DNA of 64,000 nt from Adiantum capillus-veneris. Taxonomy: Eukaryota > Streptophyta > Polypodiopsida > Polypodiales > Pteridaceae. Location: NCBI GenBank assembly GCA_014529385.2, contig CM043947.1:123268891-123332890 (forward strand), read 5' to 3'. The notes beneath the pieces are model-generated. The model saw only the letters and a program-made list of their open reading frames with translations, was not told the origin of the DNA and made no database searches. Positions 19,609 to 32,178 of the stretch are shown here, piece after piece. A program made the translations under genes and the position numbers. Numbering within the stretch: the first letter of the stretch is position 1; every line of letters begins with the position of its first letter.

Positions 19609-20618
19609 CTACACACGAGCACTCTTAGTTCCTAGTGCTGCTTTGTTACCTCTGTAGGTGGTAATGTCACACACCTTATTCCACAAGTGAAACTCATTGG
19701 GACTTTGGAAGTGAGAATAGTCTAAAAGCATATGCCTAACTTTACTACCACCCATACATATTTTATTAGGAAAATCTTGTGTACTTCTAGATGCCTTCTT
19801 CTCCCTTGATAACTCTATATGCACCCCCATGTAGGCCATCACTTGGTAGAATAGATTCAAGTTCTTTGATAAACTCTTATCTTCTTTTTGTAGGCTCCAT
19901 ATTCCAAGCATAATTAACGTGTAGCCAATTTGTCAGGAATTCGTAGACGGGCATGAAGAGTGCACACATGCACATTTATAAGAGGAGTCGATAGAATAGG
20001 ATCCCAATTTGGATCATCCATGTCTCGATTAGGGGGTACACTCTAGTTTGAGGATACCTTGAAACAGTTGTTGAAGTGCTTTACCCACTATTTGTGTAGT
20101 GGTCACACCTTTTGCAGAGTTGACTGTAGGTTTGCCAACCTTACCCTTATTTCCCTTTGACTTGCTCGCCTTTGAACCCTTGCTCTTAGTTCCTAACGAG
20201 ACTTTATTGCGGCAACAATAAATGCATAGAAAGAGATTTATTGCACCTTGCTTGCACCCTAACATAAACTTGAGAGATTTGAAGTCTCTTGCCAAATGCC
20301 ACTCCACTTGGAGTTAGCCCAGACCTGAAACCTGCAATCTTCTTGTTGTTGCCGAATGACATCAACGCTTAAGATGTGATTAAAGTACCATTTGATGGAC
20401 TCATGTATCTTGTGTGGGAGATAAAAATCTACCAATCACCAAATATTCTTCTCGGACTGAACACCTAAATAGGTTTTTCCGCTCTTGTTGGCATTTAGCT
20501 CAACATCGACACCCACCAAGGCTCTTTTCATAAGCATAACGCTTATCCTTTCGAGCCGTTGATCGTTGACAATCTGAAACTCTTCAAGCTTCATCACAAA
20601 TATATCTTTTGCCATCAC
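19609..20618 (-). pseudogene. Transposase-like protein remnant (N-terminal half)
   Basis: Collinear minus-strand pieces: MMAKDIFVMKLEEF region (20436-20618), ARDFKSLKFMLGCKQGAINL with a Cys-x2-Cys (20029-20307), DPNWDPILSTPLINVHVCTL with LHARLRIPDKL (about 19925-20030), and KICMGGSKVRHMLLDYSHFQ with LWNKVCDIT (19609-19911). The order and motifs recall an uncharacterised transposase-like family common in eukaryotic repeat annotations, remembered rather than searched. Frames are broken. A possible C-terminal counterpart is at 47.1-47.8 kb. Confidence 0.35.
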
Positions 20619-22739
20619 ACTCTTTCTGTGTCAACCCGTAAAAACTGGTCATTGACTCCCAGAGCTTCAACAAGTCAACATAGACATTATTCAACGCGTT
20701 TTAACAGAAGGATTTACTCTCTTCTAATGGTAGGGAATTGTCCACATATTGAAATCCACCAAACAAGCTTGCAACATCATTATTGGTGCACCTTTTTGCA
20801 ATGATGACACTATAAGGTGCTGGCAGCAACCTAAACAAACTTTTGCTCTATGACCTAGTGTGACAAGTCTATACAAAGCTTCGTAGGACTTAGAAACTTA
20901 TTCGTGCACTGTCACACACCTTCATCATCTCTTGAGGTGACACAATACTCTTTAGCTCACTGGAATAAATTTGGTGCAAAGCATTATCAATGCCAGCATT
21001 GTATGGATCATCCAATAGCTCCACCAACTCCTTTGGTTTGATGATATACTACAATAGATTATGTACAGTTGTTTGAGCATCTGAATTGATTTCCATCATC
21101 ATCTAAGCCAAGTTCCTATATATTGAAATAATATTACAGCAATCAGCAAAAAACTTAAGAAATTAGAATCTTGCATTTGTATTCCTACTGAGTCTCATGG
21201 ATACGTTTCTTTTGAGTTCCACCTCTTGAAGATAGCATAGATATCGCATGTCTCTTGCGCTTGTGAATGTGTGTGAGATGATTGATTTGCCGGTGCATAT
21301 TACACGCAGTGTGTTGTAGCTGAACATAATTGTCTAGACAACACTCTTGCTCCATTTTTAATGCTCTTCTTTTTAAATAAGCTTTGACATCTCTTTGTTT
21401 AGCTGCTTCGTTGTCTTGTTGGCTTCCTCTCTCACTTGCTGGATGTCTTTCACATTCTTCTCTTGCAGTGATGAATAAGCAGCACAGAGATGTTTTCTTG
21501 CTTCCCTTTCATTGACAAAAACTGAATTTAATCTCCAGCAGCAGACAAACAATCTATCTCTCCCATCTCCAATAAAATACATTATCTTGATAACATTACA
21601 AAAGACAGTGATGCATTGGTCATTGGATCGGCTGGGTTAAAATGGCCATCAACCCATAAGTTGATTGACTTGCACCCAAGGTTCTGTAACTGATCTCCAG
21701 AATTGGGATTAGATTGCCAAGTTGCACAATAGCATAGTCTTGCTCTAAATCAACATTTTATAAATATCTTTTTGACTTGTTAGTAATGTCTTGCAGTGGT
21801 AGGGGATTGAATGACATTTGTGTTAGTTAATCAAGCAAATTAGAGAGAATGTGTAATGGTGGTTGCTAGAAGCAGGTGAAGGTGGATATGGAGAAAAGAA
21901 GCGGGGAGTACTCAAAGATAAGAGAAAAGGAAGAAAGAGAGGGAGTGCATCTCAATCTCCTTTGAATTCTAACTGTTGATCATGAGTTTAGAGAGAGAAA
22001 TGCTGCTACACACAAAGGTAATGGAGTTTTTCATTGCTCTAAGCTAGAGCTGAAGTGGGAGAATCATGTGAGAGAGAGAGAGAGAGAGAAAGACAATAAA
22101 GAAAGAGAGAGTGGGAGAGATGGCAAATTTGTGCAACCTTGGAGGATGTGCACTCTATCAGAAAGAGGCATCAAAGAATGTTCCTTAATGATTGGGAGGG
22201 GAAGTGACAAGGGAGAAAAGGGAGGGAAGATAAAGAGAGATTTGGCTCACATTTTAGAGAGAGAATACAGTGAGAGAATGTGGAAAATATGCTTCTCTGG
22301 CAAGGGACTGAAAAGTGCCTCCTTTAATGAGTTCTAAGTGAGAGAGAGTGTTTTATACGTTAGAGAGAGAAGAGGGGTGAAAAAAGGACATTTTAAAATT
22401 CATTTACCCACCTATCTTTTGGGTTACTAAATAGACTATTTTCAAATACAAAACATGGAAATGGATTTTTTAAAAATCTTAGCATAGGCCTTTTTGCCCT
22501 CTCTTTTAGGCTTGATCAAACTTGGCTTAAGCTTTAAGAATTCCCTTGAAATGCCAAATAAAGAGGCCCTCCTATATCCCATTCACTTCCTAATGAGTCA
22601 TCTCCCAACCCACATGCCATAAGCTGCGGGTTTCTCTAGCAGCTGGATCCACCATTTTGACAAATGAACGGATGGTAGATCTATCCTTTCAACTAGAAGG
22701 TCACTCAACCCAACAAAGATTTATAATCCTACAGATGGG
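20619..22739. other. Spacer, purine-rich around 22.0-22.4 kb
   Basis: No supported gene. An AG run occupies about 22070-22089 and the following 300 bp are AG-rich, which alone keeps a frame open at 22068-22337. Confidence 0.55.
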
Positions 22740-23330
22740 ACGATTTTAAGGAGTCCTAAGGATGGATTGGTTGAGGAAAAATAAAGAAAACATCCATTGT
22801 AGTGAAGGAAGCATCTCTTTTTCAAACTCAAAGGGTGAACAAGTCTTAGTGCAAGGCAGAGTAGGGAAATCTCCCCTGAAGGTGGTCAAAGCCAGTCGTT
22901 TGGTTAAGGGGTTAAAGAAAGGACAATCAAGTTATATTATAAGATTCAATAAACAAGTGACCGAATCATAAGAATTAGAGCCTGAATGGATAAATGAATA
23001 TCGAGCTACTTTTCCAGAGGAGTTGTCAAATCTTCCATCACCTAGGGAATTAGTGCACGAGTTGAAGCTCATTCTTGGTGCCCGACCAATAGCCAAAACT
23101 CCCTACAAGATTTTACCTTGTGAATCCATAGAGCTGAAGAATTAGCTGACTCAGCTTTTGGAACAAGGTTTCATCAAACCCAGTGTCTCTCCCTGGGGTA
23201 CTCATGTGCTCTTCCAAAAGAGGAAAGATGGAATGTTTGGACTTTGTATATGTACAAGGTTTTGTTTAAAAATGGAAATTAGGTTAATACTTAATTTTCT
23301 CAACAGGAAGTTGATATTTTAAAGGATAAA
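22740..23330 (+). pseudogene. Ty3/gypsy pol fragment (protease end to RT start)
   Basis: Plus-strand pieces read MDWLRKNKENIHCSEGSISF, then LVHELKLILGARPIAKTPYK, then [20 protein letters not shown] and [13 protein letters not shown]. This is the linker into the first RT blocks of a gypsy element different from Gypsy-1 and Gypsy-2. Three stops; no downstream RT active site, integrase or LTR found. A short isolated relic. Confidence 0.8.
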
Positions 23331-25883
23331 TTAGCATAATCCAAGGAAGTTATTTGGAGAAGAAGATTCCCCATAAAGTCATTCCCTCCCTTCCCTCTTG
23401 ACAATTGGGAAATCGAAAAATCTCTAAGCCTCTCATAGATATGTGAGTAATCCTCTCCATGATAGAAGAGGTAAACCTAAATCACATCTTAAGAAGATTT
23501 TATTAAGCATTCATACTCCCTTGCACAAACATTTCTCACTATATGAACATATCCACTCTTAGGAACTTTGCATTTTACTTTTATACTATCATTCATTGAA
23601 TGGTTCTACTCTTACATAATCAAGCATCAACTCTTGCATAATCACTCAAAAGACGTTTATGATTGTAAGTTGGTACATTCTAAAGTTCTAGGTTGGAGTT
23701 CATGAACCACACTAAAGCGAGGATCATCATAAAGAGCATATGCATTGTTCTTTTCAAGTTTGTATTCTTTCAAATTTGTTTTTCAATTGCATTATAGTGG
23801 GGAGTAAGGGGACAGCTTCACAGAAGTGATGCCCGTGTTACTTGAACATAAAACCTCCCACCACTTCCATGGAAATGCCCCATGGATGGCAAATGATACA
23901 AAGGGACCAGAAAGGGTTTCGTCCAATACAAGGATAACTTGAAACTTACATCAAGACAAAACCTTAACTTCCAAGAGACTTGTTGTTTTCTTAAGGTCTT
24001 GTTTAAGTTAAGAATAAAATAAATTAGGAATCAAGGGATTATATCTCAAGGAAGTTAATCTAAATTTAAACCAAATTAAAACTTTATCAAGAAGATTTGA
24101 CGTGGATAGCCCTAACATAACAAAGACGATTTAAGTGTGAACTTTGTCTTACATGTTGGAAAAAGGTCGGGGCAGGTGTTTACCTGTGGGATGCAATAGG
24201 AGATGGTAATTTTCAGCTAGGACTGATAACTATTGATCTATGTTTTGAGCTCGGGTTCATTCATTACCTTCAAAATGGGATTTAATGAGAGTGAGTCCCG
24301 ACTAGGTAGGGAGACCTGTGGATACGTTTGGAAATCAACCTAGTCGGGGTAGTCCTGATGACAACGAGAATGGAGGAAGTAAAATTAATTTAAAGTAGGA
24401 TCGGATTAGGGAGGGATATGTGATTAATGAAAGCACTCTTCTAATTGCTTGGTAAAAAAAATGAACCTTGGAAGGGCTAGGAACCTAAATGGTCTTTCCC
24501 AAAATTGACCTCATCAGCCGGTGGACCATTGCTCTGCTTCTTGGAATATTAATTTAAAAAAAACTTAAGGTAGAATAATTGTAATTCTTTCCCAAACAAT
24601 GAAAAGAAAAAATAAGAATTGAAAGCTGTGTAAAGGTGCCGCCTCCACACGCAGCGGAGGAGACAGGATACCCAAGACGAGGATAGTGATATTCCTGGAT
24701 GAGTACGTGTGATTGCTTATATATTAAAGGAAAAATGAAGTAAAATATTCTACAAAGGAAAAAGGTGGTAACGAACTGATAAATTCACACTTGCAAGGGT
24801 ATGCAACAGTTGCATGTTGCTTTCAAAAGGTCTTAGAATGAATGCTTGGTGACATGTTTGGAATATTGTTTTCTTGTATCATACTACTACCTTCAAAGAT
24901 TGATATTATCTAATGGTTGTTGGAAAGGTAGATTTTGGAGGGTTTATTTGTTGGCCAGAAAGTTTATCCAATTTTATGTTGTCCTAGAAGTAAGTCAAGC
25001 GGGGAAAAGGAATTATGATCCACGGAGCGGGGAAATTTTTTTGGGAACGAGGGATTTGTGTAGATTATAAATATACTCACCTTAGGGGAATGCATTGACG
25101 GCTTACTGAGTCATAACTGGGAAAAAGCATCAGTCACATTGAACCAAGGGTGTTTTAGAGAACTTCCACCAGTTGAGCCTATAAGGTTGAGTTAAAAGTT
25201 AGTCTGATGACTTTGATTGGGATGTTGGATCGATAAGCAAAGGTTTCTGGGACTAAGGGATTTGTATGAAATGAATGCTCTCACCCCCTTGATTTGCATT
25301 GAAGAGCAGGAGGAGTCCTCTTGGTGTCAATCTCAAGTGGGAGGGATAATGAGGATCATGGTGTATCCATTTGCAGATGGTAGAGTCAGTGGTCCCTGGT
25401 ATGGCCAACACAGAAGTATATGATCATGCTAGGATATTTACACAATTGAGAAATTTCTTCTTTGTGCTAGGTAGGAAAAACACATTTTCTTCTCTCCCTT
25501 AGTCCTTTGGCAGTAGAAGAATTTCTAATAGTAACCAGGTTGTCCATCACATTGATAAATCACTATCCAAGAAGATGCACATGCATTAAATTTTTTATTT
25601 TTCCCATAATTTGAATGTTCACCTAGCAGAGAGTCTACAATTAGCCAAAATCTTACATCCTTGTTCACATTCTAGGTAGAGGGGGTTCAACATCCTTGTT
25701 GCATCATAAAAAACATACTCACAACCCAGGAAGTCCATTAAAGCTAGATGTTTTAAGTTGTGGCCGAAACAAACATGTTTTTTTCTTATAGATTCTAATC
25801 ACAAGCCAGACCAAGTTTTCAACTTGATAGCCATATTATGAAGAGCTTCTAGACCACATTGTGAGTTCAAAACCCCAAATAAT
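23331..25883. other. No recognisable feature
   Basis: AT-rich spacer of about 2.5 kb with scattered short openings and no supported gene, LTR or repeat. Confidence 0.5.
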
Positions 25884-25888
25884 CATAG
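25884..25888. repeat. Target site duplication of Copia-3 (left)
   Basis: CATAG, identical to 36632-36636. Confidence 0.88.
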
Positions 25889-26336
25889 TGCTACAAATGG
25901 ATGCGTGGAGTCCCTGCAAAATACTAGCATAATATGTTGCAAGCCATAAACAAAAAAATTTGCATACATGACAACTCACACAAATCCATGATCAAGCTAA
26001 ATGACAATAGCAAGAGACGGAGAGAGGAAGAGAGGGAAAGAGCACATGCAGGTGCTCTTTCCCTCTAGGAGGTGCACCTCCTAGAGCGGAGTGCTATGCC
26101 GGCGTGGTGAGAGAGAAGAGAGAAGAGGAGAGAAGAATACATAGACACTGTGTGCAATATCCCCCCGTGCAAGAGTGACCATTTCCCTCTTGCATGTATT
26201 TCATTTATAGATTTCTTGAATGGTCAAATTGATAATAAAATGTACAGTATATATATTTCCATTCACATAGGCCTAGCTCGGTCCAGTCTTTTCCACTTGT
26301 CAATTACAAAAATAGTAAAATACCAATTCCATAACA
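25889..26336 (-). repeat. Copia-3 3' LTR
   Basis: A 448-bp LTR. It matches 36147-36631 and, as reverse complement, 43876-44390. An AACAGAGAGG-type purine run directly precedes it on the minus strand. It lacks a block of about 60 bp found in the other LTR near 36466-36528. Confidence 0.87.
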
Positions 26337-29300
26337 TACCTCTCTGTTGGAAAGCAACTGTCCTCATTTGCGAAGATAAAAATCTGCAAACAATATTTGT
26401 CAAAAATAATTATTAGAAATCTGTATCAAAACTATCACATAGTAAAAGAAAAATTCCTAAAATTAGATAATATTGCTTATGGCTACCGTCATCCACATAC
26501 TACCTATTCTAGTGTCCCATCCCACTAAAGTATATGTCATACCCTGATATATCACAATATCATTGGTCACACTCATCATTTAATAATCAATTCTCATCAA
26601 TCTCAAGTACAACACTTTTGTGATAGAAAATCATCATATATCCATTTCAAATCCAAATCCAAACATCTTTCATTTTGTATAACCGGGTAACAAAATCATA
26701 GTAATTGCAGTGGTGGCCAGTCTGCAACATGATTTTGTGATCGATGTTACCTAAATCGGTGAATCTACACCAATAAAATGTGTTGCGTGGATTGGAAAAT
26801 CTACATGAGGTATTGCTTAAAAATTATGAATATGTAGTTTCTTGTTGTACTGTCAAAATAAGCAGATCTCCACAGAGAACTGGTGCTGCCTAAATCGGCG
26901 AATCTACACCAGGATGAGCATTGACACACTGCATAAATCGGCAAATCTGTGTGCATGTGACCAATGGACTAGACAAGACATAAAAGAGAAAAGTATCTAC
27001 TATGTCTGTGACACCATTTTGGAGTACAGCAAGGTACTTACAAATTGTTGGTCACTATCCAGAGAACCTTAGCTTACATGAGTAGTTGCATAGCTTATTG
27101 TCAAATCATCTCAATAAAAATTCCTTTCAATACAATCAGAAGCCATGACCTTAATAGTGTTTGAGCATTCAACTTAAAACACAATGCAAAGAAATAAAAT
27201 AGGAAAAGAGAAATGACATATTTGATGTACATACCAAGAGGGTATACTATATTGAAAGTATATATACCATTGTTGGCAGATGGGGAGAGGTACAAGTGCT
27301 GCAACTAGAATTTTATATCAAAGTATAGTTAACAAATCCAAAATGTGATAATTTAGTGTTAGTAATTTGCAATGAAATAAAATTATATCCTGCCTATCTA
27401 AAATTAGATTCAATATTAGTGTTTGATTACACTTTTAGAATGTACAATGTTGGCACCTTGACTCGACAATCGAAAAGTTAAAATTAAATTGCAATAAAAA
27501 TAAAAAGTTATACATAACCTTGCTAAAACTGAATTGTGAGACAACTTAGCAAGAAGAAAACTTTGTAGTTCAGCTTAATAGCATAGATGAACTTGAGTCA
27601 CAAATAAACAGAGCAATTAATAAGAGCAAAGTTAATGGAGCATTTATCAAACGAGAATATTAGAGTGGGGGATTGTGTTACATAAATTTGAAATACTCTT
27701 GTTAGATATGTATATCCAAATATTCATGCATTATATATATATATACCTTGAAAATACACTTAGTAATTAAATTAATAAGGAATTTATGAAAGCAAAGTCT
27801 GTGTATGAGTGGGGTGCAATGAGGGAAAGTAATTTCTTTTTTGTACAAAGGTAAGTAACCCAAGTATACGTTCGCAACAAGGTTTAAAATGCTCGTTTAA
27901 TGTCAAGTCCCTAGATTAATGGAAGTCTTGGATCCCATCTTCCATGTCCATGGGAGATATCAGGTACTACTACATGAGTGCTACAGTAGCCTTGGGGATA
28001 AAAATCAATACATTTGTCATAGCGAGTAAGAATCATTCAAAATTCATAATACAATGCTACTTTCTAGTAGATATCCTCCTATGGAAAACAACGTCATGGA
28101 CTAGGATTCGAGCTAGTAAGGGTTGGGTTTAAAATTTAAATCCTCTATCGGTGTTTATGATCAAACTTGTAAAAGTGCACCGGTGTTATGTAAACTAGCT
28201 AAAATTGCAAAACATCGGCTAACTTCCAAGAGTTCCTTCAAGTAAATCGGTAAAGTTCTATAAGTTCTGGTGTGAATACCTGAAAATCTTTGAGTTTTGA
28301 CCTATAAAAACAAAAGTGCTTTAGGTGTACCCTTAGTTTCTTCAATTAGGAAAATTGTTTTTTGTCAAGTCCAAACTTGATCAACAAACATTGTGATGAT
28401 TAGTCTGATCCACACTCTGATTGCCAACATTGCACTCTCAAAGAGAATTTCTCATGAAAAATTTCGTAGGAACTATTTTTTATGGTCATCTTTGAATGGA
28501 TACAACAAACACTGAAATACCAAGAGACATAGCAGCACTTATCTCCACCTTAAATATAGACACACAAATCTCAAATCCAAAAATAGGCAGAGACCGGCAA
28601 GGTTGAAAACTGCAACCCTTGCCACCTGGGGAAAGTGTGTCTCAACTTACAATCATGCTGCTTGAAAATTCAATAATGCCCCTTAGGAGCAGGAGGAAAA
28701 AGAATTATTCTGCTTGAAATTTAAGAGAAATAGTGTAAAAAGAAGAAAAATGCAAGTCAACATTCTGAACGTTTCTTGTTCTATGTATGGTTAGGAAAGT
28801 GATTTGTCTCGAACACTGCTTCACATCAGAAGCATGGAAAAATGTTGTAGCTCTCACCACGTTTGACGCGCAAGGTACTCAACAAGAAATGAACCCTACC
28901 CAATGAAGGGTTCATCTTTTGGATGCCCTTCAAATATTAACTTAAATTCTAGAAATGGACAATGGTGATATAGTCTTGTGGGCAACTACAATGCGTCTTG
29001 AAAAAGAAAGCCCTAAAACTAGTGTAGATCACAAGAACAGGCGAGCTACAAGCTGGTAGATCTCACAAGTCGTGATAGAATGCTCCTCCGATGTTACAAT
29101 GCTCCTCCAACGCTACAGGCAAAGGGAAAAAATGTGATCATGCTACTTGCAACAATTTGTGAAGCCATAGAAGGCGTACTCTGTGTGGACAGTCCCCATC
29201 CTTACTTTGAGAGCCCTAGTGATGGTTCCTGCTTTCTCTGTAGGCATGGTTTTACAACAAGGACACAAAAATGTAGAAGATATAGCAGTAGCGGCTTCAT

Positions 29301-30674
29301 TGCCATACCATGTCAGATAGAGCAGGAAGGTCCCTAGATGTTTGATGAGCGGATGAGGGGCATTGTTGCCTTGTAATGGAGGAGTTAGAATTGGAAGATT
29401 AGAAGAAGGGAGTGAAGGTTGCTCCAGTGTGCTTCAAGATCCGGCACCGCTCCTTGCTCCCCAAATGCCAGCTTACTAAGAGATGCACCAACGCTCACCT
29501 GCACCTTGGACTAACACCCACTGGGGTAGGGCTTGCTTATTTTAAGGTGTCAACACTATAACAAAGGCGTGGATGACCTCCATGGTGTCAATGAAGTGCA
29601 GGATGAAGGAGGAGCCTCGAGGAGCACATGCAAAGCACGAGAGGAGAGCATGATCAGGATATGGGGAAACATGAGTGTGAGGAGGAATCCCAAGGAGGGT
29701 TGTTCGCCACAAGACTAGAGAGAGGGTTGATAGAGTAGGTAGCCACCCTGTGCATGCAGGTGTGGGAAACAAACAAGAGAGGGAGAGGGAGAGAGAGACT
29801 CGGAGTTTGCATCATCTGCAGGTGGCCAAAGGAGTGATTGGGATATGAGTGGCAGTCATTGATGATCAGTGGTTGTGGTCACTCAAAAGGGACAATTGAT
29901 GTCGCTTCTGAGAAGGGCACGAACGGTCGTGTTCGTGCATCTCCAGTTTGCATGCCATGCGAATGAGTGGTGCAAGTTGGGTGGTGCTGCATGTCACGAA
30001 ATCTTTTTGAGAGTTTTTTTTTCTCACTTCGTGCACCTACCAGCACTACCTGTGTTGGCACCAAGAAATACTGAATGGATAGAGATGACTAAATACTAGT
30101 AGGTCGAAGACATTTAAAAAAAGGTTTAATTAGGAAAATCTCACCAAATACTGCTCTGAATACAGGGAAAAAATTGTGCGACGAGCACCCGGGGGGGGGC
30201 AACATTTGTGGGGCGAAGAGCAGGAGGTGCTGCGCGAACGAGCAAAATTTTCCTATTGCACACCAGAGAGAGAGGTAGAGAGAGAGAGGGCCATATCATT
30301 TTTTTTAATGTCAAATGATTTGCACTGTTGGTCAGCATCGCAACTTGTTCACGTGGTTAGCCAAACACCAGGGGAGTCACATTATGTGAGGATTTGAGGT
30401 CAAAACCTACTGTTCATTTTTGAAGGGCCTCACCGAGGTGCGAGGATCTTGAGAAGTAAAGAATAAAATAAAGGAAGAGTGAGTAGGGAGTAGGGAGTAT
30501 TTGAGCTGGTGGAAGGCAACAAATGCATGCAAAAGGCAGTTGATTGAGGACTCTGTGTGGCGTGCCACTTCACCAGAGAGAGGAAAACCGGCGCAGGTGT
30601 GTGGTTCCAAATTAATTCCCATGGCGGTTGGTGACCTGTGGGGATGAGAGCAAGCTGAGTGTATGCAGTCGCCA

Positions 30675-30676
<2 letters not shown>
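26337..30676 (-). other. Copia-3 internal region, non-coding
   Basis: 26337-26680 is homologous to 43540-43875 and represents the family's 3' untranslated end. Beyond it no domain is seen. Three copies of a motif around CCTAAATCGGCGAATCTACA lie at about 26748, 26890 and 26932. Small openings elsewhere are not supported as genes. Confidence 0.55.
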
Positions 30677-30725
<49 letters not shown>

Positions 30726-30727
30726 GA

Positions 30728-30823
<96 letters not shown>
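30677..30823. repeat. Compound microsatellite (CA)n-(GA)n
   Basis: About 42 bp of CA, an AGAAAG bridge, then roughly 90 bp of uninterrupted GA. Openings across it are low-complexity artefacts. Confidence 0.95.
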
Positions 30824-30826
<3 letters not shown>

Positions 30827-30922
30827 TTGTGGCGGCTAAAGCTAGAGTTGAGAGAGAGAGAGAGAGAGAAATAGTTGGAACTTTTACTGGGGATACAAGC
30901 GAATTGATTAGGGTGTCCTAGC

Positions 30923-32178
30923 TGCTTCGTGTCGGGCTCACCAGAAATGTCGGAATGTGTGCGGTCTAGCTGGGAAGGTGCAAAACCTTTGGCTCTGAGA
31001 GTTCGTGATGATAGTCACAAACACTTTGTGAAAAATCATTTTTGGAGAATCACCAACCCTCTTTCTAAGGGTGACAAAGAATCTAAGAGCGTTCGTGATA
31101 GCGAAGTCACAAACCCTCTTTCCTAACGTGCTTGGAAATTGCTTGTTTTCGTAGTTGAGATTATGATAAGAAGATCACCAAATCACATTCAATTTCACTT
31201 TAAAAGACCATTTGAAAACACTAAAGTTACAACCATGAAACCTCAATGCTTATACAAGCACAATTCTCAATCAAAACCCAAACCTCTTTCATGGTATCAT
31301 GTAGCCTCGCCCCCAATTACATAGTCGTAGCATCAAACAGTTGAAATGAATGCTCGAGCTTCCACCTTCACGACGACAATTTTTTTATTTTGCAGAGATT
31401 TATGAGCTTCTAAATTGAAGCCCACACACCATTTTGATAAGGGGAAACCCCAATTCACTCCCTCACAAGCTCAGATACAAGATTGCGAAGAGGCAGGACT
31501 GGAACACACATAGATTGCGAAGAGGTAGGACTGGAACACACATAGATTGGGCAACCATGGAAGCCATTACACAGTAGTGAAAATTTGCAGGTTTTTTCTG
31601 TAAAAAGCCTCTCTCTCTCTATTACCCACAGCATTTTCAGCTAGTGTATCAATTTTTAGGCCATTTTTCCACTTTGGACTTAAACTAGGCCATTTTTCAG
31701 CTCAATTTTTACCCCAAAAATGCCATTTTGGATGCAAAAAATCCCAAACAGAGTCAAAAAAATCCCTAAATTTGTGGGATCACTTACATAAGCACAAAAG
31801 GCATAGATAAGCATCATTTTTCATCAATATACCATTTTGGGTCACTTTCCATGCAATTTTGCAACGGTGCATGTTAGTTGCTATTTTTGGCAGTTTTTGT
31901 CCGCATCATTCTTTATAGGAGAGATGAGCGTGCCACCATGAAACAATTGGAATGTGTACATTGCCAGACAGAATTAGCAATCTTATCAAGTGGGAAATCA
32001 CAAAGAGGTGCCACATCTAGGGCCACGACTCCGCGGATAGATATCTACATGATAGTGACTGTAGTATCCGCTTCAACATATACCACAATATGTACATGCT
32101 TTCTTTTCTTTCCATGCATCGAGAAGTTTGAAAAGTGAGGTGAATGTTTTTACTTCACACTATGTACGTACCACGGCA
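30923..32178 (-). repeat. 3' LTR of nested gag-only element
   Basis: A 1256-bp LTR with TATA box (minus strand TCCTATAAAG, 31911-31920). Contains a 36-bp tandem duplication at about 31482-31553 that is single-copy in the other LTR. Confidence 0.85.

Noticed and set aside
30628-30921. ORF encoding THTHTH and REREREr tracts
   Set aside because: Translation of the CA/GA microsatellite only.
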